Of a stretch of 64,000 nt of DNA, positions 1-12,227 are shown in pieces. Position numbers and translations under genes: made by a program. The stretch spans positions 64,569,277-64,633,276 of the forward strand of contig OX031056.1 of NCBI GenBank assembly GCA_943736015.1, in the 5' to 3' direction. Origin of the DNA: Tridacna crocea (Eukaryota; Mollusca; Bivalvia; Cardiida; Cardiidae). Position 1 is the first letter of the stretch. Each line of letters opens with the position of its first letter. A model generated the notes under the pieces. The model did no database searches. It worked only from the letters and a program-made list of their open reading frames with translations, and was not told where the DNA came from.

Positions 1-890
1 TCATACTTCATAAGTTAAAAGCATGCGAAATTTACTTTGCCAAATAATCTTGGTATCCTTTGTCATAAAATGGCCCATAGTTGGTAAGAAGCTATACCGG
101 AGAAAGGAGAGGGTTAAAAATATGACTGTAGATGAGAATACCGTAGTCCTTTTATGATTCTGCGAACAACATAGCACTTGAGCTGAACATAGCCTCACTA
201 AATGTTACTCTACGGTACTTTAAGAGCTGTTATGGGACACCGAGACGAAAGAAGACTTCAAGTTTTTACGGGGTGGGGCTAGGTGTCTCAATCATCACAA
301 AGCGATATTCGTTGTCTTTGAAGGGAAAACATTTTACAATTTTACTGTGAAAACGTGTATTGTAGGAATACTTAGACATTTCCATTCCTTCTACACACAG
401 AGTCATTAGACAAGTATACAGCTTTGACAAATAAAAAAAACTTTGAGCGTAGGAAACCTACGAGGCTTACGAGGCATCGAGTTCGAGCCACACTGGAAGC
501 AAAGGGCTTTTTGTGATGAGTGTGCAAGACACTTAAGGACCCTTGCCTGGCACTGGTGAAACCCAGGACACTCATAAATGTGAGCTGTCGCCGTGGTATG
601 AATGAAATACTGTTGAAAACAGTATAAAACATCAGTCGATCCTCTGCTTGCATTTATCCAAGATGATCTTGAGGATTTGTAATATAATCATTCCATTTGG
701 GACCTTTTTCAAATTTGTTGATCATATAAATCTTTGCATACAGGGACTATACGGATAGACACGGAAAAGAGTGATACGTGCATTGTGCTAGTGCCATGAA
801 CTCCTCGCATATCAAATGTGCACTAAACATAAAGTCTTGCACTCATGTCAGACTGAATGACGTAATTTTAAAGGGTACTATTTCACAAGA
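1..890. other. No gene seen; AT-rich intergenic or intronic DNA
   Basis: Open frames here are short and unconvincing. No repeat termini or splice-bounded exons were recognised. Confidence 0.4.
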
Positions 891-894
891 TAGA

Positions 895-2838
895 TCACGG
901 TTGAAGGCACTTGACCAACCACCTGTAAAAGTCATTTCGAAATCTGACCATCAGTTTCAAAAAGAAGATTTTTTTTAAGAATTCTTCATTTCTGTAGAAG
1001 AGCAAGTAGCCCCCATCCACGAGAGCCATGTTTCTTGATGGATCAAAATTTACAAACAAGTTTTGAAAAGGGTCACCCAAGGAACAGTTCGGAAATTTTC
1101 TTTTAAAATCTGACCACGGGTTTCAGAGAAAGAGAATTTTCAAGAATTTCATCATGTCCGTATAGTGCAAGTAGCCCCTCATTCACCAGAATCATGTTTC
1201 TTGACGGATCAAAATTATATGTACAGTTTTTGAAAAGAGTCACCAAAGGAAAATCTCTGTCAGATCATTTTAAAATCTGACTAGGGGTTTCAGAGAAGGA
1301 GAATTTTCAAGAATTCCTTCATTTCCATATAGTGCAAGTAGCCCCCATTCACCAGAGCCATGTTTCTTGACGAATCAAAATTTCAAGAACAATTTTTGAT
1401 GTTTCTTGAAGTTTCTTCGCGAACAGTTTTTGAAAAGGGTCACCCAAGAATCATCTCTGTGAAATCATTTAAAAATCCGATTAGCGGTTTCAGAGAAGAC
1501 GAATTTTCGAAAATTTCCTTTTATGTCCGTATAGTACAAGTAGCCCCCATTTATCAGAGCCATGTTTCTCGACAGATCAAAATTTCGCGAACATTTTGAG
1601 AAAAGGGTCACCCAAGGAATATTGCTGTGAAATTATTTTAAAATCTGACAACGGGTTTCAGAAAAGAAGAATTTTCGAGAATTTCTTCATTCCCATATAG
1701 TGCAAGTAGCCCCCATTCACCAGAGCCATGTTTCTTGACGGATCAAAATTTCGCTAACACTTTTTGAAAAGGATTACCCAAGGAACAACTCTGTAAAATT
1801 ATTTCAAAATCTGTCCGGCCGTTTCAGAGAAGAAAAATTTTCAAGAATTTCTTCATTTTCCTTTTCACCCAAAGAACTTCCTTAAGAACTTATTTCAAAA
1901 TCTGACCGGCAGTTTCAGAGAAGAAGAATTTTTAAGAATTCCTTCATTTCTGTATAGTGCAAGTAGCCCCAATTCACCAGAGCTATGTTTTTTGACCAAT
2001 CAAAATTTCGCGAACACATTTGAAAAGGGTCACCCAAGGAACAACTTTGTGAAATTATTTCAAAATCTAACCAGCCGATTCAGAGAAGAAGAATTTTAAA
2101 GAATTTCTTCCATTTCCCTATAATGCAAATAGCCCCCATTCACCAGAGCCATGTTTCTTGACCAATCAAAATTTCGCGAACAAGTTTTGAAAAGGGTCAC
2201 TCAAGGAACAACTCAGTGAAATTATTTTAAAATCTAACCAGCGGTTTCATGGAAGAAGATTTCTTAATAATTCCTTAATTTCTGTTTAGTGCAAGTAGCC
2301 CCCATTCACCAGAGCCACATTTTTTGACGGATCAAAATTTCACGAACAAGTTTTGAAAAGGATCACCCAAGGAACATAATTATTATCTGTGAAATTATTT
2401 CAAAATCCGACCAGCAGTTTCAGAGGAGAAGATTTTTAAAGAATTCCTTCATTTCTGTATATTGCAAGTAGCCCCCTTTCACCAGAGCCACATTTTTTGA
2501 CGAATGAAAATTTCACGAACAATTTTTGATAAGGATCACCTAAGGAACATATCTGTGAAATTATTTCAAAATCCGACCAGCGGTTTCAGAGAAGAAGATT
2601 TTTAAAGAATTTGCTAAATAATTCCATTTGGTTGCCATAGGAACTAGAGTTTTTGATGGAATCAAATTCTGTGAACAATTTTTAAAGAAGACCTCCCAAG
2701 GAACATTCCTGCCAAGTTTGGTCCAAATTGGCCAAGCGGTTTAGGAGGAGTTAATGTTTAAAGAATTGTTGACGACGCACGACGGTCACCGGCCGATCCT
2801 AAAAGCTCCCCTTGAACACGTGCTCAGGTGAGCTAATA
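895..2838 (+). mobile_element. Core-repeat element, type A, 5' truncated
   Basis: About ten diverged tandem units of about 160 bp share the words AAGTAGCCCCCATTCACCAG, GAGCCATGTTTCTTGACGG and TTTCAGAGAAGAAGAATTTT. The right end carries a purine-rich tail with ACGACGCACGACGG and the terminus GTGCTCAGGTGAGCTAA. The left terminus (AACAAGAGGGCC module) is missing, although the sequence at 910-935 matches the part just inside it in the complete copy at 7971. There is no coding capacity, so it would be non-autonomous. Confidence 0.7.
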
Positions 2839-2891
2839 AAAAAATATTAGAATATGACTTTACGATGAATAGAATTAATTCTATCATTTAC

Positions 2892-3064
2892 CTTTCGTTG
2901 TTGTCGAAATGGATTCGGAAAATTGAAGGGTTCTTTCTCCCCATATTCGCTGACCGTTTTCTTGAAGTTCACATAGTACGGATTAGAAGGTGGGCTACCA
3001 GTTATAACCAGCAAAGACTGTACCGCTGCTTCGTTTGTTTTGGTTAGAGGCGGATCGCTGGTTC
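2892..3064 (-). CDS. Receptor guanylyl cyclase, ectodomain exon C
   Basis: This 173-nt exon (phase 1 in, phase 0 out) carries the end of the second lobe of the receptor ectodomain. The key stretch is EAAVQSLLVITGSPPSNPYY, then VSEYGEKEPFNFPNPF, which matches the conserved membrane-proximal part of invertebrate receptor guanylyl cyclases. The acceptor is TTAATTACACAG and the donor is CGAAAG/GTAAATG. The phase-1 start completes an Arg codon with the single A left by exon B, so both phase and sequence order support joining across 42 kb. Three degenerate copies of this exon lie immediately upstream (3099-3418). The transmembrane, kinase-homology and cyclase exons must lie left of base 1. Direct splicing to B is inferred; a small exon between them cannot be excluded. 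Confidence 0.72.
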
Positions 3065-3098
3065 CTGTGTAATTAAACAAAACTACACATTATTTAGT

Positions 3099-3162
3099 GT
3101 TATAACGGGGAATGTGTGGCTTCCTCGTTTGTCTTGGTAGGAGTCGGGTTCGCTGGTGCCCA
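3099..3162 (-). pseudogene. Degenerate copy of exon C (copy 2)
   Basis: The minus strand reads ACCAGCGAACCCGACTCC and later CCCGTTATAACAC, close to the first 64 nt of exon C (ACCAGCGATCCGCCTCTAAC ... CTGGTTATAACTG). The AG of the acceptor has become GG, and the alignment needs small gaps, so it is probably not spliced. Confidence 0.5.
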
Positions 3163-3227
3163 ATAGATAGACCACAATATCTTTTTTTATTCTCGGATTT
3201 TCACAGAGTACTGCTAAAACGGTGGTC

Positions 3228-3294
3228 ATTTATCATCACAAATGACGGGATGGCCCTGCTTCTGTCTTGGGTGGAGGTGGATTGTTGGTTCCCT
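3228..3294 (-). pseudogene. Degenerate copy of exon C (copy 3)
   Basis: The minus strand reads GGAACCAACAATCCACCTCC after an AG, echoing the RTSDPP start of exon C, then a K-T-E-A segment and a decayed hydrophobic strand (FVMIND-like in a shifted frame). In the frame of exon C it meets stops after about 18 codons. Confidence 0.42.
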
Positions 3295-3345
3295 CCAGGT
3301 TTAACAAAACTATAATTATTGAAGTGGTTTATTTTGTAATGATTA

Positions 3346-3418
3346 ATCTGTGCCGGGGACGGCATTTAACACCAACAGCGTTTGTACAGATGCTTTGATG
3401 AGAGCTGATCGCAACTCC
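3346..3418 (-). pseudogene. Degenerate copy of exon C (copy 4)
   Basis: A strong acceptor (twelve T, then GCTTCAACAG) precedes a segment that in one frame reads ALIKASVQTLLVLNAVPGTD and then stops. The A-x-V-Q-x-L-L-V pattern matches exon C. Its frame needs phase 2, not the phase 1 supplied by exon B, so it is either decayed or used with another upstream exon. A truncated secreted receptor form is a possibility only. Confidence 0.42.
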
Positions 3419-3429
3419 CTGTTGAAGCA

Positions 3430-5225
3430 AAAAAAAAAAATAGTAAACTTATTGTTTAAAAGGATAGTGTTAAAAGTAAAATCTACTAAATAACTAAATT
3501 TTACACCTGTTCAAACTAAAAGAATTAGCAGATCACAAATCTAGTGTAACTCAAATGTGTAGAAAACATTGTTGGAAAAGGAGAAAATGTTGGCTAGCAA
3601 TAATCACCAAGAATAACACAGGGGGCGAATGGGCGAATTGCTCGTTCTTGTTCAGTCGCACAAAAAACAATACAAAAACATCAAAAAGGACGTTTACCAT
3701 TAATACTCAGTGAAACTAAATTAACTGCCTTGTTTGTCAAGGTGAGAAAAGGGATAGGATCGTTGGGTTTATATTGAATAAAATGCACAAGTTGACGCAA
3801 AACGAGCACAACCATATACCTTATACAGACAAACACACAAACCATGCGGACAGGAAATCGTCGTTAGGAAAAAACATATAAACATTCACATTGCATCAGT
3901 TTGCTGACATTTCCCCTCGAGTCCATACCCTTTGATTGATCAAAATGACAAGTCAACTGACATATTCCGTAATAAATCGACCGAGTTTTACTTCATAATT
4001 GTTTTCTCGGAGACTACTAGACTGCAAGTACCAAACAATGTAGGTCAGACAACATACTGCACTTTCTGTTTAACGAGATTTTGACTTTTATTCTTTTACC
4101 ATAAGAAAAATCTTTGGACCTCTCGGAATTCAAAGCATCATGGAGACGGCAAATCAATTACAGTGATAAGTTTCTTTTATACAATAGAAACACTGAAAAA
4201 AGGGGGAGTGGGGTAAATAAGAAAAGAACGAGGAAAATACTTTTTACAGACATACAATCTTTTTCACATTATTTTCAAAGCTGTCTGTCACAGGGTAGTT
4301 AAAACTTTGAGCTGCGTGGTAAAGGGCTAATAACAGAAGGAGTCGCCATGGCATTTTTATGGTACAATAGATACAGGCAATAGAACGAAAAACATGTTCA
4401 TTTATTCTATTACTGTATGGGAAATCTGCCAGACATATTCACAGCTAGTCTTCATCTTGATGTCGTAAGATTTCCCCCATCTCCCATCACTCTTCCTTAA
4501 CTCTACCAGAACTTATTAGTTGAACCCCAACACGCCAGGCGTTTAGGCATTTGCGTAAAGCGTCGTCTTGGATCAGCTGGTACGACATTTACACAATTTT
4601 CCAAATGCCCCTTTTCGCGCTTTGTAGGTCATTTTTCTTTTATATTTAAACTCGACATCGTTTGATGGCTGAAAACAAGAAAAACATCTGGGTCGTATTC
4701 ACCAACCATTCTGAAGAATAATATCTCGGTCTTATTCTGAAGAATTTTCCAATGTTGAGAGGAACAAAACTGAACTTCTTACTTTGAAAATCCATAAATA
4801 GACAAAATATGTTCTTGAGACTGGTTGGAACACTGACCTTGTGACTGCACTTTCTTTGCAGGCTAATCTTGATCTGAGCAAATTCAAAAGCCATTGTTTT
4901 TGCCATTGTCGTTGAGTAGTTGACGGTATTATAAAATGATATGGCTTGGATCGCCTCGGAAAATTATAAGTTTTTGTAAACTTTAAACAAGATTGAGTTA
5001 TAGGCTGCTAAGCATGACATAATGCACTTTCTGCAGCACCTGTGCGTCATCAAGACTAGAATGAGCGGAACATGCAGTCTAATCTTGATACTTCTCCAAC
5101 TTCTTTTGTGGCCAGTTGCGTACTGAGATGTATCCAGATGAAAGGAAATTTAACCAGATTTTGTCTGGCAAGTCAGAAAAATCTCAAATGACACAGATAC
5201 TTTTCATTGTTGTGAAGAAAATGGC
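3430..5225. other. No gene seen; MITE scraps
   Basis: The stretch contains half a piggyBac-like hairpin (3560-3600, GGAAAAGGAGAAAATG) and, at about 4548-4620, one decayed copy of the palindromic MITE found at 40355-40597 (GCATTTGCGTAAAGCGTCGT). Nothing else was recognised. Confidence 0.4.
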
Positions 5226-5454
5226 TTGAACCCTTTCCCAAACAATCCCTGGTTTTTACGGGTGATCAATAGAAGCCTTTTGAAAACAATGTGGGAAAAG
5301 GAGAAAATTCTGGTAACCAGCATTTTCTCCTTTTCCCACAATGTTTTCCAACCTATCATATACAAAAATAATCTTTTAGCAACTGTTGATTTGTCATCTG
5401 CGAAATGCATTCAATTTGGTCTGGTCCAAAATTTGCCGTTTGGGAAAAGGTTAA
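5226..5454 (+). mobile_element. piggyBac-like hairpin MITE
   Basis: TTGA-ACCCTTTCCCAAACAATCCC at the left and GTTTGGGAAAAGG-TTAA at the right flank a near-perfect hairpin (5280-5353) centred on CTGGTAACCAG with arms GTGGGAAAAGGAGAAAAT / ATTTTCTCCTTTTCCCAC. Confidence 0.7.
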
Positions 5455-5699
5455 AATAAAGTCATGGATAGCAATGTATGAGCCATGCTCTGAAAAAAGA
5501 GGGCTTTATGCATTTGCTAAATGTGTCGACTCTTTGCACAGGCTAATAAAAGCCGAAATGTTTTGCTATCTTTTACTATTTTCTGCACATCAGAGGACCA
5601 GTCAACCTTTTGATTTAAGTTTTTAAACGAAAAGAAAATTACAGGTCAATAATTTCCTGATGTCTTGCTTGGCATAACGCATCATAGAGATTAATCAAG

Positions 5700-6599
5700 C
5701 TCACATGTGTCAGAGCATGGCTTAGATATAGAAAATACGACTAATCTGCTTTTTTATTTTTTTTATTTAAACATTTCCATGTCTTTAGTAATGGTATTAC
5801 TTTTCTTTTGCATTATGATGAAAAAGACACATTTAAAGAGAGGATATTTCCAGATGGTTCCACCCTTCACAGGTGGTTGCCGACTATGGTTTTAATGGTT
5901 GTGAATTCTAATTCTACTAAAGGTCTTTTTTCAGCACTTTTTCGCGTAATGAGGCGTTTAAGATTAGGGAGCAGCTGTCTTGTACATTTTATGATTTTAG
6001 GGTCTGTGAATATACTATTCATTTTTTCATCGGCGTTTAGAATAGTCTAATTACATCTAAGTAATCCGAACATTTCACTGTTTTCTGGATTGTGGGTTGA
6101 TACAAATGGTAAAATATTTTTTGCAGTCTTTTCTTTAACTGTTAAAAGACTGTTTCTTGGAATTTGTAAAGCGTTTATAAGTCCCGCTTTTATCACCTAC
6201 ATTGGATAGTTCCTGTCAATCAATGAGGAAGCTAATTCTTTTAGATGGGAATTACGAACACTTATACCAGAAACAATGGTGCATATTCTACGAGCTAAGG
6301 AAAATGGGATGTTAATTTTATTATGTTTTGGATGGCATGACTTGAAACATAAATACTGCTTAAAGTCTGTAGACTTGAAATAAATGTTAGTGGATATAGA
6401 AGATCACCATAACATCAAGAAAGGGTAACTGATAATCGCTGGTTTGTATCTTAAACATGTCAGTATAGAGAGAATTAAGGGTCGTACAAAAATAAGCTAG
6501 ATCTTCCGATGGTCTTTGCCTGAATATAAAATAGTCATCTAAATATCTTCTCCATTTTATTTCATTTTTGTTCGACCCTTAATTGTCTCCATAAGGGCA
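5700..6599 (-). pseudogene. Penelope-like element RT fragment, 3' half
   Basis: The minus strand encodes the RT catalytic motif WRRYLDDYFIFRQRP, then LNSLYTDMFKIQTSDYQLPF-LDV. After a frame change come TDFKQYLCFKSCHPKHNK and INIPFSLARRICTIV, hallmarks of Penelope-like RTs. Further on come PFVSTHNPENSEMF and NLKRLITRKSAEKRPLVE. Several stops and shifts break it. It starts abruptly at the YLDD motif and faces the plus-strand fragment at 6600. No GIY-YIG endonuclease was recognised. Confidence 0.72.
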
Positions 6600-7900
6600 T
6601 TATGTTTAAGATACAAACCAGTGATTTGTAAAAGAAATCGTCCGAAATCCTGACAAATATGTTGAAATAATTAATCCTGGACCTATTGTGGTAGGACCAG
6701 TATGAGAAACACATAGATTAAGTAACCTCATGGACATATTAATGAAACCCTTCTTCAAACAAGTCAAAAGTTATGTGCGAGATGACCTATAGACTTCCTA
6801 CGATACATTCCCAAAAGGATCAGTGAAGACACACTTTTAGTATCATTTGATGTGACAAGTCTATATACAAACATATCTCATGAGCTTGGGGTAGAAGCAG
6901 TAATCTTTTGGGTAGACAAATATCCAAGTTTGATTCACAGAAGATTTACAAAGGAATTCTTAATAGAAAGTATGAACATCATTTTATAGAATATTAATTT
7001 CTCTTTTAACGACAAGTTCTATAATCAAAAAAGAGGCACAGAGGAACCATATTTGCACCAACATACGCAACTGTAGTCCTAGGATTTCTTGAGGAAAAAT
7101 TGTATCATCAGGCAAAAGAAAAACGGCTTTGGCGAAATGTTTGAAACCGACTGGAAAAGATTTCTTGATGACTGTTTTGTCTTTTGGAAAATATCCAGAA
7201 AAGTTCATAACCTCTTTTTTGACCTACTGAATAACCTTCACCAAGGCATTAAATTCACTATGGAACTAAGTGAAAAATCTCTCTCGTTCATTGATATTCT
7301 ACTTATAAAAGTACATACTAAAATAATAACAGATATATTCTTCAAAGAAACAGATACTAAGCAATATCTTAACTATTTTTCCTGTCATCCCAAACATACA
7401 AAGAATAGTATTCCATATAATTTAACCCGTAGAATATGCACTATTGTTCTAATTCAGATATCAAAATCAAACGACTAGAGGAACTTAAAAGTAGAAAGTA
7501 TCCGATATCGTTAATTGAATCGGGTATAAAGAAAGCTCTGAGTATCTCAAGGGATATGTTAATGCAAGTTAATTCTAACTCAAAAGAAAACTCTTTTCCT
7601 ACGTTTCAACCTTCAATTCAAATAACGTAGAAATGTTCAGTATACACATACTTTAGTCTGATGATAAAATGAAAGACGTTTTGAATTGAACCAAATTTAT
7701 TAAAAATGAAAACCAACCACACAACAAAAGTAAAACTGCAAGAAATCATCTCCTTAGTTTGAATATCATTTAAAAAGCGATGCTGTACATAGGAGACCTA
7801 CATATATTTTCAATGTTAATGCATATATCCATACCATGTTTGGACAAGAAGTTCAACCAAAAATTACAGATGAAATTGAAACAATGTTGAATAATTACGG
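6600..7900 (+). pseudogene. Penelope-like element RT fragment, plus strand
   Basis: The plus strand shows, with stops and frameshifts, NPDKYVEIINPGPIVVGPV, then ETHRLSNLMDILMKPFFKQV, then motif A in LLVSFDVTSLYTNISHELGV. Motif C follows in WKRFLDDCFVFWK, then SFIDILL, TDTKQYLNYFSCHPKHTKN and YPISLIESGIKKAL. This is the same family as the inverted fragment at 5700-6599, and bases 6561-6626 repeat 6425-6490 in opposite orientation. The catalytic Tyr of YxDD is Phe here (FLDD), and the copy is dead. Confidence 0.75.
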
Positions 7901-7970
7901 ATGTAATTGAAACAATGTTGAATATAGGATTAATCACATTTTTGAGGTCGTTAACATACGCAGAGGCCTA

Positions 7971-9914
7971 AACAAGAGGGCCAAGATGGCCCTGGTCGCC
8001 TCACCTGAATTTTTGAGAGGACCATAGCCTTTTCTTTTTTTTTTTTTGAAGGTATTGAAACACTGGAAACAAAATCATCAATTTGCCAAGCAATTTTTTT
8101 AAAAGGTCACCTGTAAAAGTCCTTTCAAAATCTGACCAGCAGTTTCAGAGAAGAATTTTCAAGAATTTCTTCATTTCCACATAGTGCAAGTAGCCCCGAT
8201 TCACCAGAGCAATGTTTCTCGACGAATCAAACTTTCACAAACAATTTTTGAAAAGGGTCACCCAAGGAATATCTCTGTGAAAATTTTCCAAAACCTGCCG
8301 AGCCATTTCAGAGAAGAAGAATTTTTAGGAATTTCTTCATTACCCTATAGTGCAAGTAGCCCCAGAGCCATGTTTCTTAATGAATCAAAATTTCACGAAC
8401 AACTTTTGGAAAAGGTCACCCAAGGAACATCTCTGTGAAATTATTTCAAAATCTGACCAGCCGTTCGAGAGAAGAAGAATTTTTAAGAATTTCTTCATTT
8501 CCCTATAGCGCAGTAGCCCCCATTCCCCAGAGCCAGGTTTCTTAACCTATCAAAATTTCACGAACAATTTTTGAAAAGGGTCATCCAAGGAACATCTTTG
8601 TGAAATTATTTTAAAATCTGACCAGCCGTTCGAGAGAAGAAGAATTTTTAAGAATTTCTTCATTTCTGTATAGTGCTAGTAGCCCCCATTCACCAGAGCC
8701 ATGTTTCTTGACGGATCAAAATTTCGCGAGCAGTTTTTGAAAAGGGTCATCCAAGGAACATCTCTATTAAATTATTTTAAAATCTGGCCTGCAGTTTCTG
8801 AGAAGAAGAATTTTTAAGAATTTCTTCATTTCTGTATAGTGGAAGAAACCCGCATTCACCAGAGCCATGTTTCTTGACGGATCAAAATTTCGCGAACAAT
8901 TTTGAAAAGGGTCATCCAAGGAACTTCTCTGTGATATTATTTTAAAATCTGACTAGCGGTTTCAGAGAAGAAGAATTTTTAAGAATTTCTTCATTTCTGT
9001 ATAGTGCAAGAAGCCCCCATTCACCAGAGACATGTTTCTTGACGGATCAAAATTTCGCGAGCAGTTTTTGAAAAGGGTCATCCAAGGAACATCTCTATTA
9101 AATTATTTTAAAATCTGGCCTGCAGTTTCTGAGAAGAAGAATTTTTAAGAATTTCTTCATTTCTGTATAGTGGAAGAAACCCGCATTCACCAGAGCCATG
9201 TTTCTTGACGGATCAAAATTTCGCGAACAATTTTGAAAACGGTCATCCAAGGAACTTCTCTGTGATATTATTTTAAAATCTGACTAGCGGTTTCAGAGAA
9301 GAAGAATTTTTAAGAATTTCTTCATTTCTGTATAGTGCAAGAAGCCCCCATTCACCAGAGACATGTTTCTTGACGGATCAAAATTTCGCGACCACTTTTT
9401 GGAAAGGGTCATCCAAGGAACATCTTTGTGAAATTATTTTGAAATCTGGCCAGTGGTTTCAGAGAAGTAGAATTTTTAAGAATTTCTTTATTTCTGTATA
9501 GTGCAAGAAGCCCCCATTCACCAGAGCCATGTTTCTAGACAGATCAAAATTTTGCGAACACCTTTTGAAAAGGGTCACCCAAGGAACATCTCTGAGAAAT
9601 TATTTTAAAATCTGGGCAGCGGTTTCAGAGAAGAAGACTTTTAAAGAATTTCCTAAAAAAATCCATTTCGTTGCCATGGCAACCAGAGTTTTTGACGGAA
9701 TCAAATTCTGTGAACACTTTTAAAGAGGACCTCCCAAGGAACATTCCAGCCAAGTTTGGTCCAAATTGGCCCAGCGGTTTAGGAGGAGTTGATGTTTGAA
9801 GAATTGTTGACGACGCACGACGCACTTACGCACGACGCACAACGCACGACGGACGACGGACACCGGGTGATCCTAAAAGCTCCACTTGAGTACGTTGTGC
9901 TCAGGTGAGCTAAA
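7971..9914 (+). mobile_element. Core-repeat element, type A, full length
   Basis: It begins with the module AACAAGAGGGCCAAGATGGC, followed by CGCCTCACCTGAATTTTTGA. It contains about nine units of about 160-165 bp (AGCCATGTTTCTTGACGGAT; CATTTCTGTATAGTGCAAG), two of which (8690-9020 and 9030-9350) are part of a near-identical higher-order duplication. It ends with a GACGCACGACGCACGACGG-rich tail and GTGCTCAGGTGAGCTAAAA. The subterminal CTCACCTGA and TCAGGTGAG are reverse complements. There is no ORF. Confidence 0.75.
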
Positions 9915-10654
9915 AATGCTTTAACACCCGAGTGGAATGAATTTGCACACGTTTGGACGATTACAACTAGGATGAATGAGTGGATATGAATTTCTGTACC
10001 TGAAAGACGACAGAGGGTTCGATCTATTTCAAGCGATGCGGACCGATCACGTTAAAAAGTGGGTGGGATGTAGCTGGTCTAGAGTACACTTCACGGGTGA
10101 AGTTTTGTCCAGATCTCGATTAAACTGAGATCCTGTGCAAAATTTTGTTTGTGGTGTACTAATATTATGAAAGACATGACTTGAAAATTTGGTAATATAG
10201 TCGAAATTCCTACAGTTTGATGGTCGGAGTCTAGGGCAAATATGACAAGGACAAACGTTGTTTACAAGGTAGGCTCGAATCGAGGATATTGATAGTACAA
10301 AGCCGGGCGTTAACAGCGCGTGAATTCACTGATTAATACACGTTTTCTCCCGTTAACGCCCGGTTTTTGCTCCGCAAGCAGGCTCTCATTGTTATCGTAC
10401 CGATCAATGGGGTGACGTAGGCATACTTCCGGCCTTGTACTGCTTTCTGTCCCAAGTTCCGGTCTGCGAGATGAAATCTAGTTTTGTAATTACATATATT
10501 CGTCAAACAGGTCAGTTTTTTTTTTGTGGTAGACAACTTACAAACTGTGCATTTGTGATAAATGAATATCTGTATAAGGACTGAAGTATCTAACTATTGC
10601 GAGCACCGGGAATACCTTGATCATTTGGTGCGTCATAGCTATTTTTGGAATGCG
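9915..10654. other. No gene seen
   Basis: This is unique AT-rich sequence upstream of the promoter-like motifs at 10655. The only notable feature is a short inverted pair around GCCGGGCGTTAAC (10302) and GTTAACGCCCGG (10352). Confidence 0.35.
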
Positions 10655-10683
10655 TATAAATCTGTAAGTCTGGTCACGTGACC
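10655..10683 (+). promoter_or_regulatory. TATA-like box and CACGTG palindrome
   Basis: TATAAA at 10655-10660 is followed by the 12-base palindrome GGTCACGTGACC at 10672-10683, an E-box/USF-type site. A GC-richer stretch and a good donor follow at 10864/10865, so this looks like a promoter for the plus-strand unit below. Function is inferred. Confidence 0.35.
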
Positions 10684-10689
10684 GCGAGA

Positions 10690-10864
10690 GTTCATCATCT
10701 CCCTTTCATCACAGTAGGCCTTTGTGGAGAGATACGCGAAGTAATTACGAAGGATTTAGTAAGACTTCAAACGTCAAAGCGATTTGAATATTTCAGTGAT
10801 CGATCAGAGAACAATATGTGACCATGAATACGCCACATTAAAGAACAGATCGTATTCAGCGCAG
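10690..10864 (+). other. Candidate 5' untranslated exon 1 of plus-strand unit
   Basis: The exon start is set arbitrarily downstream of the TATA-like box. The donor is GCGCAG/GTAAGGAG. It contains only short upstream ORFs (ATG TGA; a 4-codon ATG AAT ACG CCA CAT), so it would be untranslated leader. The next good acceptor on this strand is at 15468. Confidence 0.35.
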
Positions 10865-12227
10865 GTAAGGAGGTTGATGGTTGAACCTACATTAGGTTTC
10901 GTATTCAATAGAATCATGTTTTCTTTAACGGAGTTAAAATAGGTGAATTAGGTTTCTTTGCACAGACCTACGTTCCGCTGCTAAATTCAGCCTTTGGTAA
11001 TATTCAAGTATCTTAAGACAGACTCTCCAGTATTATGTTTTCAAACCCAAAGATCAAACCTTATAAGACAGTTCAGATTCAAGACCAGACTGCATGTTTA
11101 GTGCAGTCTGATTCTCGACCGACACTTTGCTGAAAAGTAGATTTCGAGGGCTCAACGCAACACCATCGCTTTTTCAAAAAAGACTTTTTTTTTTCATTTT
11201 TGTAATCTAGAATGCCAGTTTCATGGTCATGAGAAATTTTATTCTAAAAAAATCAAAATAAAGCACTTAAATTTTCAAAAGTGGTCAAAATGTCGTAAGT
11301 GAATATTGCTGTTAATGCAACACTGTAGTTGACTTCAGATACATACAGTGTTGCACTGCAAAAACCTCTTTGTCACATGGTAAATGGTGCAACAATGTAT
11401 GTAACTGACATGGAGTGTTTATTTCAATCATGATTACCTCTATCAAATGAAGGCTTACGAACGTTTTTATCAAAATTACATAAATTTTAAGGAATGCACG
11501 AAAATGAAAACCTTGTACAAGTAAAAAATCCCTTTAGATCTTTTATTTTCTAAACTTAAGCAAAAGATTAATAACGGGTAGGGTCAGAGTAAAACAAGCA
11601 CATTTTCAAACACATTCCAGAAAAAATTCTAGAGCAGAACAAAAAATTTAGGTCTGCTGGTTACATCAGCAGTGTATCTATTTAAAAAAGGTACATCAAA
11701 ACACATTAGTTCTGACAAGATGGAACATATTTTGACTTACCATCAAGAAGATAATAGAAATAAACGCTCAATAGTGGCCAAAGTTAACATTGGGTATTGC
11801 AAAAATGCAATTCAAGTCATAGCATTCAAAAGTATGAAAATTATTATGAAGATGAAATTCTGTTATTTCTAGTTTGTCTAAGTGTTTAACACTCACAGGA
11901 ATTTTCAAAATACAAAAGTTTCAAGGTCGCTACATCCTTTGTTTACTTCTTACCTGATTTTTTAAATATTTTTCCTACCCGCAAATTATGCTTTGAATGA
12001 CACTACAATGGCAGATTGTCATCTTCACAACAATTTTCCATACTTTCAAATGATATGATTATAATTTAGAATTGTTTATCACCCTCTTTGCTTACTTTTG
12101 ACCATCACTTGGACCTGAAATGCCAAAATTACCCAACAAATTTCTGAGGTATTCACAAGTTTTTCCAACTGAACAAAACCATATTTCAATCATTATCTTA
12201 TGTCAGCTAAACTTAGTATTATTTCTT

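Noticed and set aside
7971..9914. CRISPR-like array
   Set aside because: Units of about 160 bp are contiguous and diverged, with no spacer structure, in eukaryotic DNA.
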